From Cyanoderma ruficeps (taxonomy: Eukaryota > Chordata > Aves > Passeriformes > Timaliidae), in contig VZDJ01000623.1 in the NCBI GenBank assembly GCA_008694505.1, forward strand, positions 14,844,988 to 14,908,987: 64,000 nucleotides of DNA, written 5' to 3'. The notes beneath the pieces are model-generated. The model worked only from the letters and a program-made list of their open reading frames with translations. It ran no database searches and was not told the DNA's origin. Both the position numbers and the translations under genes were made by a program. Of the stretch, positions 51,301-62,760 are shown in pieces (the first letter of the stretch is position 1; each line of letters starts with the position of its first letter).

Positions 51301-51566
51301 TTTCCTTTTTTATTAATCTCTCTCTTCTTTTTTTCTTAAAAGCCTTTAACTCAGCTGTAAGACTACACTCCAGACACAAAATTGTTAAAAAGCAGTTTAT
51401 TTGTTGTTTAAAGGACTTTGGATCCTTTCTGCATTCTGCTCTGTTTCTGAGAACTTCCTGGACAAAGCTAGGACTCATGCTAAGTTAACCCTTTCTGCCA
51501 ATGAGATCCTTTCATCCTTTTAGGTGGAATGTCTTTGAATGCCTTTATCACAGGATGTCTGTTTTC

Positions 51567-51606
51567 GGGTGTATATATATATATATGTATATATATATAT
51601 ACACCC
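51567..51606. repeat. 40-bp TA-rich palindrome with GGGTG/CACCC ends
   Basis: A 19-bp arm starting GGGTGTATATATA is followed by a 2-nt centre and its exact complement ending TATACACCC. The non-TA ends also pair, so it is more than a TA microsatellite. Confidence 0.9.
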
Positions 51607-51810
51607 CTCTTGGCTGAAAATATTCCCCAACCATATATCTGGAATCTGACCCCAAAGACACATCACATTACATCAAAACTGGCACAGTGAAATCGCATGC
51701 AGAGACATCCAAGCCAGCTCAGACACCGACAGAGTAAATCTAGAGTAGAAATCCAGCTAGATCAGTCTCTTCCATATGTCTACAGCCAATTACCACAGGT
51801 AAATGGCAAT

Positions 51811-51837
51811 ATTAATGCAGCTCTGAGCTGCATTAAT
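51811..51837. repeat. 27-bp near-perfect palindrome
   Basis: ATTAATGCAGCTC, one central T, then GAGCTGCATTAAT: a 13-bp perfect inverted repeat with a 1-nt centre. Confidence 0.93.
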
Positions 51838-53197
51838 GCATACTGAGCTCATTTAGCACTACCTTGACCACCTGCACATCCTGACATGCAGCGATTGATA
51901 CCAAGAGAGGACCATTAGTGGCTCCCAACAGGAACAGAAAGAGAAAAGAGAGCAGTCACAAACCTTTAGTGCAAACCCCTGTGCACTAGATTAAAGCTTT
52001 GGCCTCTGGTAGCAGGATTTCTGCAGGCACATACTGAGGCAGCAAGGTGAGACCTGCACTGGAGCTGACCTGCTGAACCCTCTGATCACATCTCTACCAA
52101 ACACTCAGTGGCTCCCACAGAGATCCAGCCCTTGGCCCAATGAAAACTGCTGCTCCTATGGCAAGAATGATTCAGCTATAAGGAAGCTCAGAGCTAAAAT
52201 GTTTGGAATAAGGTGTTTGCTCATCTTAAAGATAAAAGCTACATGGAGTGATGAACCAGACCCGGGCTCCATCTAGCCTGGGGTTTCTTTCCAACTTTGG
52301 CCTTTAGCAGATGGTAAAGGAAAAACATTAACACAATTTTTAACCCAGAATGCATTTTCAGCTGCTGGACTCTCCTGAGCCAAAAATACTTTTTTTCTTT
52401 TTTTCATTTAATAACCCTGGATAATTTTTTTACACAAATTTAACCTTTTTCAAAACTCATGTAAACTCAACATCCCCAGTGTTTTTCATCAATGAATCTC
52501 ACAGCTTTGCAACCAGTTAGAAAATTCTCCTTGTGGTTATTTCAACCTGCTGTTTGTTAGTTTCATTTGATGCTCCCAAATCTTTTTTGTTCCGAGAACA
52601 AACATAGGTTCCCTGGTCATCATAACCTCCTACATAAGACACCTGATTTTTCATACTAAAAGGCCTTGCTAGACAAGTTCTTCAAGCCAAAGGCATATAG
52701 CTGAACTACTGGTAACACTTTAACTTCAGAGATGGAAACACCACCCATCTTTCTATATATCTGAGTTGTAACACATCCAGATTTATAACTGAACTCTGAA
52801 ATAAAATGGAAAGTTAAGGCAAATTCTTTTTGCTATGATCCTTTTTTCTTGAAAAAGATGACATTGGTTTGTGCTGAACAAATTTTCCAGTTAAGCAAAA
52901 AAAATCTAATAAACTCTGAATGAAAATAAAATTGAATAAACTAAAAGATTAGGCAGTTGGAGAAACAAAAATCAAAACGACAATCTGCTATCTCCAATGT
53001 CATCTCAGAAAAACACTTTCATTGCCTCTGTTTCCATCACTGAACCTGCTGCACTTTGTATAACATAATGCTCTCCTTCGACTGCAGCCATTACTCAGGG
53101 GAGCATCTTTAACACCAAGATGCCAGAAATTCTGCCTGCTGCTTTGACTTGTCAAACTCTTTACACATATTACAGAAATTTACAAGAACACATAGTG

Positions 53198-53460
53198 ACA
53201 GGCCAATGGGGTAATGGCTTTAAACTGAAAGAGGGTAGATTTAGATTAGATATAGAGAAGATCCTTTGGAGACACCCTTCACTGTAAGGGTGGTGAGGTA
53301 GAGGTTGCCCAGACAAGCTGTGGATCCCACTCCTGGAAGTGTTCACAACCTGGTTGGATGGAGCTGATCTAGTGAAGGTGTCCCTGTCCATGGCAGGGGG
53401 CTTGGAACTAGAGAATCTTCGGACCTTCCAATCCAAACCATTCAACGATTCCATGTGATG
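53198..53460 (+). mobile_element. CR1 LINE 3' end
   Basis: GGCTTTAAACTGAAAGAGGG, AAGGGTGGTGAGGTAGAGGT, GAAGGTGTCCCTGTCCATGG, CTTGGAACTAGAGAATC, then CCAAACCATTCAACGATTCC at the terminus. Immediately followed by a strong hairpin. Confidence 0.92.
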
Positions 53461-53504
53461 AACTCTAACAACCACAGTCGTTATGGCTGTTAGAGTTCAT
53501 CACA
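53454..53504. repeat. Perfect 17-bp inverted repeat with 17-nt loop
   Basis: Arms TGTGATGAACTCTAACA (53454-53470) and its exact reverse complement (53488-53504) flank a 17-nt loop. It begins at the 3' end of a CR1. Confidence 0.93.
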
Positions 53505-53533
53505 CAGAACATCACCTAGAGTTGTTATGTTGT

Positions 53534-53568
53534 ATGGACCTGCATACAACCAATGTATGCAGGCCCAT
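53534..53568. repeat. 14-bp inverted repeat, 7-nt loop
   Basis: ATGGACCTGCATAC (53534-53547) pairs with GTATGCAGGCCCAT (53555-53568) with one mismatch. It lies 29 bp after the preceding hairpin. Confidence 0.9.
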
Positions 53569-54333
53569 GTCAGATTGCTGCTGAGCAGTCCTCAGGACAT
53601 CCATAGGGAGGACACCCTAGTCCACAGCCTCTACCTGGCTTCCAAAACACCCATGCTCACTGCAAGGTTGTTCTGGGCCAAGCAACCTTTACTTGTCTTT
53701 GAGGAAATGAAAGAACCTTGAGAGGAAAGAATAAAATACACTGATTTCACAGCCCCTACAGTTTAGTGGTCTGACTACTCCCCTGGAAGCTGGAGCCTCA
53801 TGGTCCTCAGAGAGGGAAGGGCAGTGAATTCAGGTTCCCCTGGAAGGTGATTTTGGCACTACTTTTGTGAATGAAGGCAGCCCTGATTTGCTCTTTCCCT
53901 TTGGCACTTAAAAGCCATTTGGACCTAACTTTGGAGCAAAAAATGTCTGCTCAGCTTCAGTATAATATTCTTAAGTCTTCCTAGACCTGGAATTTGAAGA
54001 TAGCAAAATTTATGCAGTGATGCAGCCCAGCACTCCATTGAGAAATGATCACAAGGGCAATGGAGACTTAAAAAAATTAGCTTTTTAAATTATTATAAGC
54101 CAAATAAAGAAACAGTGTAATTTAAATATGTTGACATATGCACTGAAAACTTTTAAAAATGTACTGCTGCCAAATGCACTGAGTATTTGTATTTTAAATT
54201 ATTGATTAAAAAAACCCCACTTGGTAAGGAGATTCAAGGGACTTTTTGGCTCTAAGAATGAATTTGTTGCCAAAATGTCAAAACTAATACTGTCCAATGA
54301 GCATTAATATAATTTAAGAAACTTCAGCTTCAA

Positions 54334-54372
54334 ATAATAATAATAATTCTTATGAAAATGATGATAATAATA
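54334..54372 (+). repeat. AAT/ATG trinucleotide-rich stretch
   Basis: AATAATAATAAT followed after a short break by ATGATGATAATAATAG. Confidence 0.8.
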
Positions 54373-55420
54373 GTGTCACATTATTGATTTCTAATCCAAT
54401 ATTAATACTCATAAAGACAGAATGCAAGATGGTCAATAATATTCAGGTGCTAAAAAGTCAGTAAATTCTAAATCAGCTCCAAATGTAATTCTCTAAATCC
54501 TTACCTTCGGGAAAAAAAACAAAACAAAAAACCCAACCCACACAGATAAAATTTCTCGTATATCTACTTGATGGCTGAGCCAACAACAACACTAAAAAGG
54601 AGTGCCATTCTTTCTGTGCCTGATAAAAATCAGAGAGGTTAAGAATGTTTCACATACAAGCCCTGTGCAGCTGAAGGAGAGGAGCAAAAGCCCACTCAGC
54701 CTGATGTCTCCCAGAAAAGCTGCATTTCCGAACGCACTCTTTGAGCACGGGGAGTAGTTATTAACTAATGGGAGCTCATCTCAGGGTGTAGCTGTATGGG
54801 CTTGAGGGAGGAGCAGCTGACACCCATTCAATTTGCACACAGACTCAAACATAAACTTCTAGAATGTAAGTCAGGTTTAAGCACATTTACAACAGGAGGA
54901 CCTCTTCTTTAATCATTTATTTTCCTTTATCACAAACATCCTGAAAGCAGAACGATATCCTGTCACTGTATAATGATTCTGGAGGTACAGATGTTCTAAA
55001 TCACTTATCATGAAACTATTTTCTGTGCCATCAAGCTCTCAGTTATTGCTTGGCCAGAATAACTCAAGGCAAATTAACTATCTTGCTAGGTAAGCCACAC
55101 CTGTGGTAATTTTGTACAGAGTTTATGATCCTACACTTCCCACATGACTCCTTTTAAAATGTCCTCTTCAAACAGAGTTTGGGACTGCAATACACAAACA
55201 TACGCCAAGGTAAAGCTGCTGGGTTGGAAATGGACCAGACACATGTATAAAAGACAAAACTGTCCAAACATAAAATACCATTTTGCATTTTGCAGACCTG
55301 ATGCCCACCTCAGCTTACTGGAAATGAAACACAACTTTACTAAAAGCAAAAGATTGGCAGCAGTGCAGCACAGACACAGGTGCAAGGAGACTCAGGCCAG
55401 CAGCTCCACCAGGTAACCCC

Positions 55421-55510
55421 TGCAGACACTGCCCAATCGGCAGCCACTGCCTGAATGCCTGGCCAGACACTGCCCAAATTCCTGTCAGACACTGCCCTGG
55501 CCCTGGCCAC
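55421..55510 (+). repeat. Short degenerate minisatellite (about 22-bp unit)
   Basis: CAGACACTGCCC occurs at 55423-55434, 55464-55475 and 55486-55497, with a degenerate CAGCCACTGCC at 55441. Spacing is roughly 18-23 bp. Confidence 0.7.
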
Positions 55511-55859
55511 CCCACAGTTGTGTTTAAATGTCTGTGTTCAATGCCAAGTTAATGGCAGCAAGGGGATGGCTGAGGAAGCAGATAGGGAAGCATGGGCAGG
55601 AAGGGGAGGGGGCATGCAAAGGGTGGGCAGGATGCTGGGACTGGCATGGGCTCCCTAAGGGTTCTCTTAAATGGGCTCAAACTTGTATCAAACTTTTTTT
55701 TATTAATCTCTTGCAAGATCTATAGGAACTAATGTTTACTTTCTCTATTCCCCCATTCCAAAATATTCTCCCACCCTGCATTTCTTCTCCCTCTATATTT
55801 CTCATCCAGCTCAATCCTCAGTTTTGGTACCCTTTGCTCTTACCACATTTTTCCATTCC

Positions 55860-56430
55860 TCTGTCCGTTCTCTAACTCCCAAGTTATCCTCAGTCTCTCT
55901 GCGTCTGGTCTCCTGCCACTGCCACGAACGATGCTCTCCCTTGGGAACTACTCCTGCTAGCAACCGAGTGCTGGAACTCTCAGTACATCCAGCCCCTGCT
56001 GCCGGCTCAGCTCGATCCGGGCGGCTCTGGCAGCCTCTAATGGTGGCCAGAAGGAAAATTGCTCCTCACAGGACAAGGAGTCATATCTCCCTGTCAACAG
56101 CTGAGGCCAGAGCGCAACAGTGGAGAGGCGGAGGATGAGCAGAAGGAGGTGTAGGTAGCTGTGGGGTGTTGTGAGAGGAAGGTGTTGGGATAAAGGAAAG
56201 GAAAAGAAAACAAATCTCTGTAAAGCCTGGGATGAATGAGGGCATCAGGAAGCAGCCAAACTCCTCCCAGCTGCAGGGCTGCTTGGCAGGTACTGGAAAG
56301 TGCCGCGGGCCAGGCGCTGTAGGTGTGGTAGAGGGCAGGGACAGGTCCGGCTTCGCAGCCCTGACTTACCCTCGGAGCCCTCGGGTCCGGCTGTCCCCAG
56401 CACCACGGGGGCTGTGAGGCCCCGAGCCTG
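55860..56430. promoter_or_regulatory. GC/CpG-rich patch, possible internal promoter or CpG island
   Basis: CpGs are concentrated here (for example CTCGATCCGGGCGG near 56011, GCCGCGGGCCAGGCGC near 56302, CTCGGAGCCCTCGGG near 56371), while the surrounding intron is CpG-poor. It could be a CpG island serving an alternative DLG2 start or an intronic transcript. I see no TATA box or recognisable first exon. Several overlapping open frames on both strands reflect GC content. Confidence 0.35.
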
Positions 56431-56639
56431 GGGAATGGCAGCAGCCAAGGAGACAGCCAAGGTGCTGTTTGAGACTGAGGTGTGCTTTGCCTGCTGAAGG
56501 CACTGAACTGCTCAGCTGTTCCTCAATCCAAGTCAAAATCCTCCCAGCTGACACCAGCAGTGTCTGCAGCGCGTTCAGGTTTGTGCAGGAAAACCAGTTA
56601 CAACAGATAACCCAGGAGGCAATCCCAGGTTCAGGATTT

Positions 56640-56800
56640 TTACAAGTACTTTTCATCTGGGGCTCTCAAAGGACTTTGCAAATATGGACTCGTTTTAGCT
56701 TCACAACAACCCCCGTGAGGCAAAGATAATGATCACTGTATCCATTTTACAAATGGGGAAACCTGAGCACAAAAGAAGAAGAGGGTTGCCAAAGATCAGG
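56640..56800 (-). mobile_element. MIR-type (CORE-SINE) remnant
   Basis: The plus strand resembles the reverse complement of an amniote MIR: TTTCATCTGGGGCTCTCAAA, GGACTTTGCAAAT, CTTCACAACAACCCCCGTGA and then CATTTTACAAATGGGGAAAC with CTGAGCAC. MIRs are ancient and uncommon in bird genomes, so the preservation is notable. Confidence 0.75.
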
Positions 56801-59629
56801 CCCAGCAAGTTGAGCACAAAACGAAGCATCACTACCATCCCTCTGCTTGCACCGACAAGCAGAAAACCCTCCCTCCTGCTTTGGTGTGATTGGAATAGCT
56901 ATTCCCAACATAGGTGCAGCCTTTAAAAAGAATGGAGGAGGAGAAAACACGTTGTTCAAGTTCAGTGAGGAACTCCCCCAGCTTCAGAGCATCAGTACCA
57001 TTGGGTTGCACACAACACAGCTGCAACTCAGAGTAGAGTGCAAATAGATCCCCCACAGAGAAAACACCAAAGCTTGTTGCTCGTGTTGCTATGATTCAGA
57101 GTAATACACAGGAAGGCATGACATGAGCAGCACATTGAAACAAACTTCTCCAACATCTTACAAGTTTGATACGAAAACTCCCATGTTGTGGGGAACCCCT
57201 GCTCTAACAGCTGCAATAAAAGTGGAATAAGGAATGTAACAATGATGAGGTATTGTCGGAAAATACGGCTAAAGTCTGAAAGTCCAAATTCTCTGTGCAA
57301 GCCACAGCCAGAAGTTTTGACAGAGTATGAACTGTCTCACCAAGTAATAGTGGTTTTGGCTGTCAGAAACAAAATGTTGACAAAGTTTTTTTCCTAGAAG
57401 TTTTAATATCAGATGTTTGCTGCTTAAAAGGAACTTTTTTTTTTTTTTAATGGTCACTCAAGTCAGTTTCTTTTTTCATCTAAAATCTTATTTTCATGTT
57501 TTGGGGAAATTGAAAGAAATGAAAAATTCAATAGCACCCCAGAGGATTACACCTCAACAGGTGAGCCGTGAAATATTTTTTCCTTGACCAATACTAGAGT
57601 CCACAGAAAGCTGATGATTTCTAAGGCATTGTGACCACAGAAAGCTTTTAACTCCCCATAAATTGTCACTGAGCTATTTAAACTCTTAACTGCAGTATCA
57701 GTGCAAACATGTTGATGAAATAATGGATTTGGCTGCATGGTGCTGTTCTGCTACTGCAGCACTCTGGGGCGACTGTAATTCAGGCAGGATGGGTAATAAA
57801 GGAACTCTTTGGAGAGAGACCTGTTAACTAGTTCAGTACCACTGCATGGAATTTCTAATGCAATGGGCATTATGTAAGCTAGAGTCCTAGTACCATGTTA
57901 ATTTGCTTAAGTGTTAGTCACAAGCAGTGGAATTCAATTAGTGGAAAACAGCCCGGAAATATACAGGGGAAGGTACTGATGCTTTGTGTTACAAAAGAAA
58001 ACTTGTATAAAAATGTCCAGCACTTATGTCTACAAAGAGGTTCCTCAAATTCATCAGTTTCAAATACCACAATCCAGAGAGGTGTCTTATTACTCATTAA
58101 CTTCTATTCTCTTTGTGTGACAACTCAGCTATTTAAACATAGTTTCACTTTCCTTGTATATCATATAAGAATTTTTACAGCTTACCACCTTATTTTCAAA
58201 ATAGGAAAAGCATAATATTAATAACGTTAAATAATACAGTATAAGCCAATTCAGAGACACACTAGGGATCTGCAATACTGAACAAAAAATGCAAACTTCA
58301 CATAGGAAAAAGAGAGAAAGAAAGATTCAGCCAAAGAAAAATAAATGGGGCAGGCAACAAAGAACAAAATTATGTGGTCAAATATTCCATTGATGATAAG
58401 ACATATAAGTTGTTAACCTAAAACGTGAGCCATGGTGAGACATGCTCAACTTTGAAAATAACATTTGAAAATCATATTTGGATTTTGTGACTTGCTTTTT
58501 TTTCATGTAGATCACCCGTGGTAATTCTTTTTTTTTCAATTCCACAGTAGCTCAAAAGAGATACACACAGCTACACAGACAAACAGAGTTAATAAGATCA
58601 AACTTCCTAACACAAACCAGGACAGAGTGAACAGTCAATAATTCATGATCTAATTTATGACTGTCTGCAAAGCAAGCATGTTTTGCCTAATAGGGTGAAT
58701 GCCTCTTTATTAACTTACTGCTAAATTATGTACCGAACTAATAGCATTGTCAGAGGCCTGTAAACACTGCAGATATGAATCAGTGTCTTGTGGCAGCACC
58801 GTAATTACAACAACATCCTGAACAAGCCGTGTGCCATTGCAACGCGCACAGACCTGGTACTGATAGGCTTAGTACAAGATCAGAAGTTAACAGGGACTAA
58901 GGCAGCTAATCACGAAGCAGACACACTTCTCTTTTGATATATAAGGAAGGTGGAATAAAGCCAGTTCCCAAGCTGTATTAGAGGCACATGACACGCTTGT
59001 AAAGAACATGATCTCTCCTGTGAATGGCTCTTCACATTAATTTGAAAAGGCCCCATAGCATCATTCCCAATTCTGATTTTGGCAAGCAACCTCGAGCTAC
59101 AAATGGACACCAACAGCCAACAACTGTGTGCCTGCTGCTGAAAAGATCTGGGCTTCAGATTTTTTCCCAGAGGCAAAGCACAGCCCATGGGTATCTGTTA
59201 TCTAACCAGCTCCCAGGTGGGGACTCACTTATGTTTCCTCTCCTCCCTTTCTTTCCTTTGAGTTTCTCAGGTAAACTGCACACAATAGCAGTATTTCTCA
59301 ATTCCAGTTTTCAAGCTTTGAATTAATAGCATGAAATCACATTTTTTACCTCTCTGTTTCATTTTAGTGAAACACAGACTTATTTCAAAATTTTGATCAG
59401 AATGCAATCTTTTTTTTTCCCCCGCAAATGTCCATAAGAAATGGTTTTTAGAGTTCCTCTCTTGCTACATATATCTAGCTAAATTTATAACCTTTGACAC
59501 TTCACAGCAGGTTAGTTGACAACTGAAGAGAACCAATCTAATTTGTTTAGAGCCTTTGCTGGTAGGCATTTAACAGAAGCCTTTAAGGCACAGAAATATG
59601 AGAGAAGAAATCACTATTCTATTCCAAGC

Positions 59630-59745
59630 TTTCTGCCTGATTTACTGGATGACTGAAGGCAAGTTATTTTGCTTCTTGTCTCCTGCCATTAGCACATGTG
59701 TAATGTTCCTTTCCTCACACCAAATCACTTTGAGAGCTGAGGGTG
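59630..59745 (+). mobile_element. Possible second MIR-type SINE remnant
   Basis: GATTTACTGGATGACTGAAG, GCAAGTTATTTTGCTTC and later AATCACTTTGAGAGCTGAGG weakly follow the MIR layout in sense orientation (the 'GACCTTGGGCAAGT' and '3' core' positions). The match is by eye and could be chance. Confidence 0.35.
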
Positions 59746-61559
59746 GGAGGGGAATCCAATGGGGAAAACTGACAGGGTGATGGTAGAACAACACACCATG
59801 CCTAAAAATGCTGCAGCTTTACAATGCTAAAGCTCCTAGCAGTCAGTAATTAAAGAAAAGATACATTAACTGAGGAAATATGAACAATGCACAACCTTAG
59901 AACTTTTTAACCTGAGATATTCAGCTACCGAGGGGTAGCAGTGCTGTTTCTCATTAGTCTGCCAAAGGTAACTGTCAATTGATCTGATTTTCTCAACCTG
60001 TTTAAGTCCTCCTTACAAATGTCCATGCTCTTAAGGAAATATAACTGATAGGTTCACGGATGGGAAGAGATTGGAAATCAGTTTCCTAGAATAAAGAATT
60101 AAAGAAACAACCACAGGTCTGGGCAGCTAACCAGGGAAATGTGCATCCTCCCAGCCACAACCAATTTCTTTCCTTGGACTCAGCCCTCACATCAACCCTC
60201 TTTCCTCTTGAGTACAGCTCAGGCTTAAATACCAAAATAACCTCTGGTACAACATTAACCTTTGAAAGTCAAGCTAAAGACTGTCCAAATCTATCTCACA
60301 GTCCTGTGAATTAACTCATTCGTATTCTGTCACATATGCAGTAGCTGACTTTTGCATCATAGGTTCAGTAAGATTCCCATGACCAAATGATTGGTATAAA
60401 ATGTAAAATTTGAATTCTTGTTCTATACAAGATTCTTTTACTTATTATTTTAGATCCCAAGACCTTCTAAAACTCTTGTTTCCAAACCTGTCCTTTCAGG
60501 AAGGAATTGTGTATTTTAGATAGAAATACATATTCACATGACACTCTCATTCCTGTAGAGAGAGAAAGCTTTTTGAGAAAACTGTCTCCACCATAAAATG
60601 AAATTTAAACTGTGAGAAACTATAATCAGCAAGAGTGATTCTTGACTCAAAACAGTTTTTATTTGTGATTTTTAAAAATGTATTAATATTTTGTGAGTCT
60701 GTGCTTTTTAAACTTAATCATAATTAAAAGCTTTGCCTTATTCTTTTAGTTTTTTCCCCCAATCAAGTTCTGCCACTAAACTGTGCTTCTAGTTCCATAA
60801 GCTGATCACTCTTGTTCTCACAGAATGATGAATGGTTTTTAGATGTGTTGCCTTTTAGAAGGCAGAGGTTCACTTATGATCGATAAGCCAAAAGAAGTAA
60901 GTACTGAATATTGTATTGAAGTTCTCTGCTTTATGTAGGCAATTGAAACAAACACTTTTTTTTTTCTCTGACACAAATGCAAGTAAAACAAAAAAAGGCA
61001 CTGAGTCATAATTACTGGATTTCTCTTTCTTCCAGAGTATAAAAGAAGTCTAAATTCAGAGCTTCTTTATTAAAAACTAGATGTTTGCCCATGGACAACC
61101 CACATGAATGAGACAAAAGCAGAAGTTTTTACGCATCAAAAGTCTTAGAAGATCAAACTGTTGAGAGAAATTCTCCTTCAACTCAGTGGGAATGACTGCA
61201 ACTTTCAGAGGGTTTATATTCTCTGTCTGTCCCTGGCTTGAAACTCAAATCTTCAGAGAAACATGGCATGAAGCATTCAGAGAAAAAAAAAAAATCCATT
61301 TACTTCCAAGGTTATTATAGTCACATTTAGCTAAATAATTAAATCTAAAATAGTTCTTAAAATTCCATCAAATGATATATTTTATATTATTTACTATATA
61401 TGAAACTAGTTTCTGTAAATTACATGGATTTCATAAAAGATTCCCCAGCTTTATTTTGCAGGATGAGGAGTTAGTGTACTGACCTAAATGTCTTCTAAAA
61501 TCTGAGTTGTGCAGTAAGATCTAGTAGTTCTGTAAGTCAGGGCATTTAGTACTTCCCTG

Positions 61560-61885
61560 AGGAGAGCAGTGGAGAGGGTGCTGATCACCTCTTTCTGGTG
61601 ACCAGCAATAGGACACGAGGAAAAGGAATGAAGCTGCTCTGGGGAAATTCAGGCTAGACATGAGGAAAAGATTCTGCACTCAGAGTGCGATCTGTCCCTG
61701 GAAGAGATTTCCCAGGGAAGTGGTTGTGGCACACACCTGGCAGAGCTCAAGGAGCATCTGGACAATGCTCTCAGTCACATGGTTTAGTTTTAGTCGTAAT
61801 CCTGAGATAAGCACGGACTTGGACTCAATTATCCTTATGGGTCCCTTCCAACTTGAGATATCCTGTGGTTCTGTGCTTCTCTGAT
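61560..61885 (+). mobile_element. CR1 LINE 3' end, different subfamily
   Basis: CAATAGGACACGAGGAAAAG, GGAAGTGGTTGTGGCACACA, GCATCTGGACAATGCTCTCA, GTCACATGGTTTAGTTTTAG and TATGGGTCCCTTCCAACTTG follow a CR1 subfamily terminus that differs from the 'AACCTGGTCTAG' copies elsewhere in the window. Confidence 0.85.
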
Positions 61886-62129
61886 TTTTGAAAGTTCAGG
61901 AAGTCTCTCAAAAAAGGGAACTTTTTATTAAGATGAGTGAAGTCCAGAGTAGCTGATAATTATTGCTACTTTTTAAGCAGAGATACGGGTCATGAAGTGA
62001 TACAAACCTGCACTATGCATTGTACCTACCGTCAATAAAAGTATTGTCCTCCACTAAAGGAAAGCCCCAGGAATTTAATCACCTTTGTTTCAGCCTCACA
62101 CACAAGTTTTATTCACAAGAGTAATCTGC

Positions 62130-62440
62130 AGATTTGGAGAACAATTCAGGCTGGAAGGGAACTTTGGAGGTCATTTAGTCCAATTTCCTGCCCAAAGCAG
62201 GACAAATTTGAAAGTTCAATCATATATAGCTTAGGACTTCATCCAAATGAATTTTGAACCCCTTGGAGAAGAGAGATGCCATAATCTCATGGAATCACCA
62301 GTTACATTAAAGAGATCTTCAGACACAACTGGCATTTTCCTTATTGCAACATGTGACTGTTGCCTCCAGTCCTTTCTTTGTGCATCTCTGCTCACCTCAA
62401 TGCTGGTCTTCAGTGCTGCCAGAGCACACTGCTGGCTCAG
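62130..62440 (-). mobile_element. CR1 LINE fragment
   Basis: The plus strand shows reverse-complement CR1: CAGGCTGGAAGGGAACTTTG, GAGGTCATTTAGTCCAATTT, TGTTGCCTCCAGTCCTTTCT. It abuts a second minus-strand CR1. Confidence 0.75.
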
Positions 62441-62447
62441 GCCAAAT

Positions 62448-62760
62448 TAAAGAATCACAGTGACATTTAAGTTGGAAAGCACCTCTTGAGATGCCATCAA
62501 ACCCTCTCTGCTGAAGCAAGTTTACTTGCTTCAGATAGTCCAGGAACATGTTTAGTCAGGTTTTAAATATCTCCAAGGATAGACACTCCACAACTTCTCT
62601 AGTTACCAGTGCCCAGTAACCCTTACCATAAAAAAGAGTTACCTCATGATAAGATGAAATTTCATGTGCTTGCTGTCTATTGCTTCTTGCCCTGTCACTG
62701 GACACTACTGATAAAAGTCTGGCTTCTTTATCTTCACTCCCTCCCATCAGATGTTTAAAC
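62448..62760 (-). mobile_element. CR1 LINE fragment
   Basis: AGAATCACAGTGACATTTAA, TTGGAAAGCACCTCTTGAGA, GGTTTTAAATATCTCCAAGG, ACTCCACAACTTCTCTAG and CTTGCCCTGTCACTGGACAC are reverse-complement CR1 in consensus order. This is a second insertion beside the preceding one. Confidence 0.85.

Noticed and set aside
55390..55415. CAGCAGCTCCACCAGGTAA, resembling the reverse complement of the missing PDZ1 GGAAA segment
   Set aside because: Only a few codons' worth of match and the flanks do not continue into DLG2 PDZ1.
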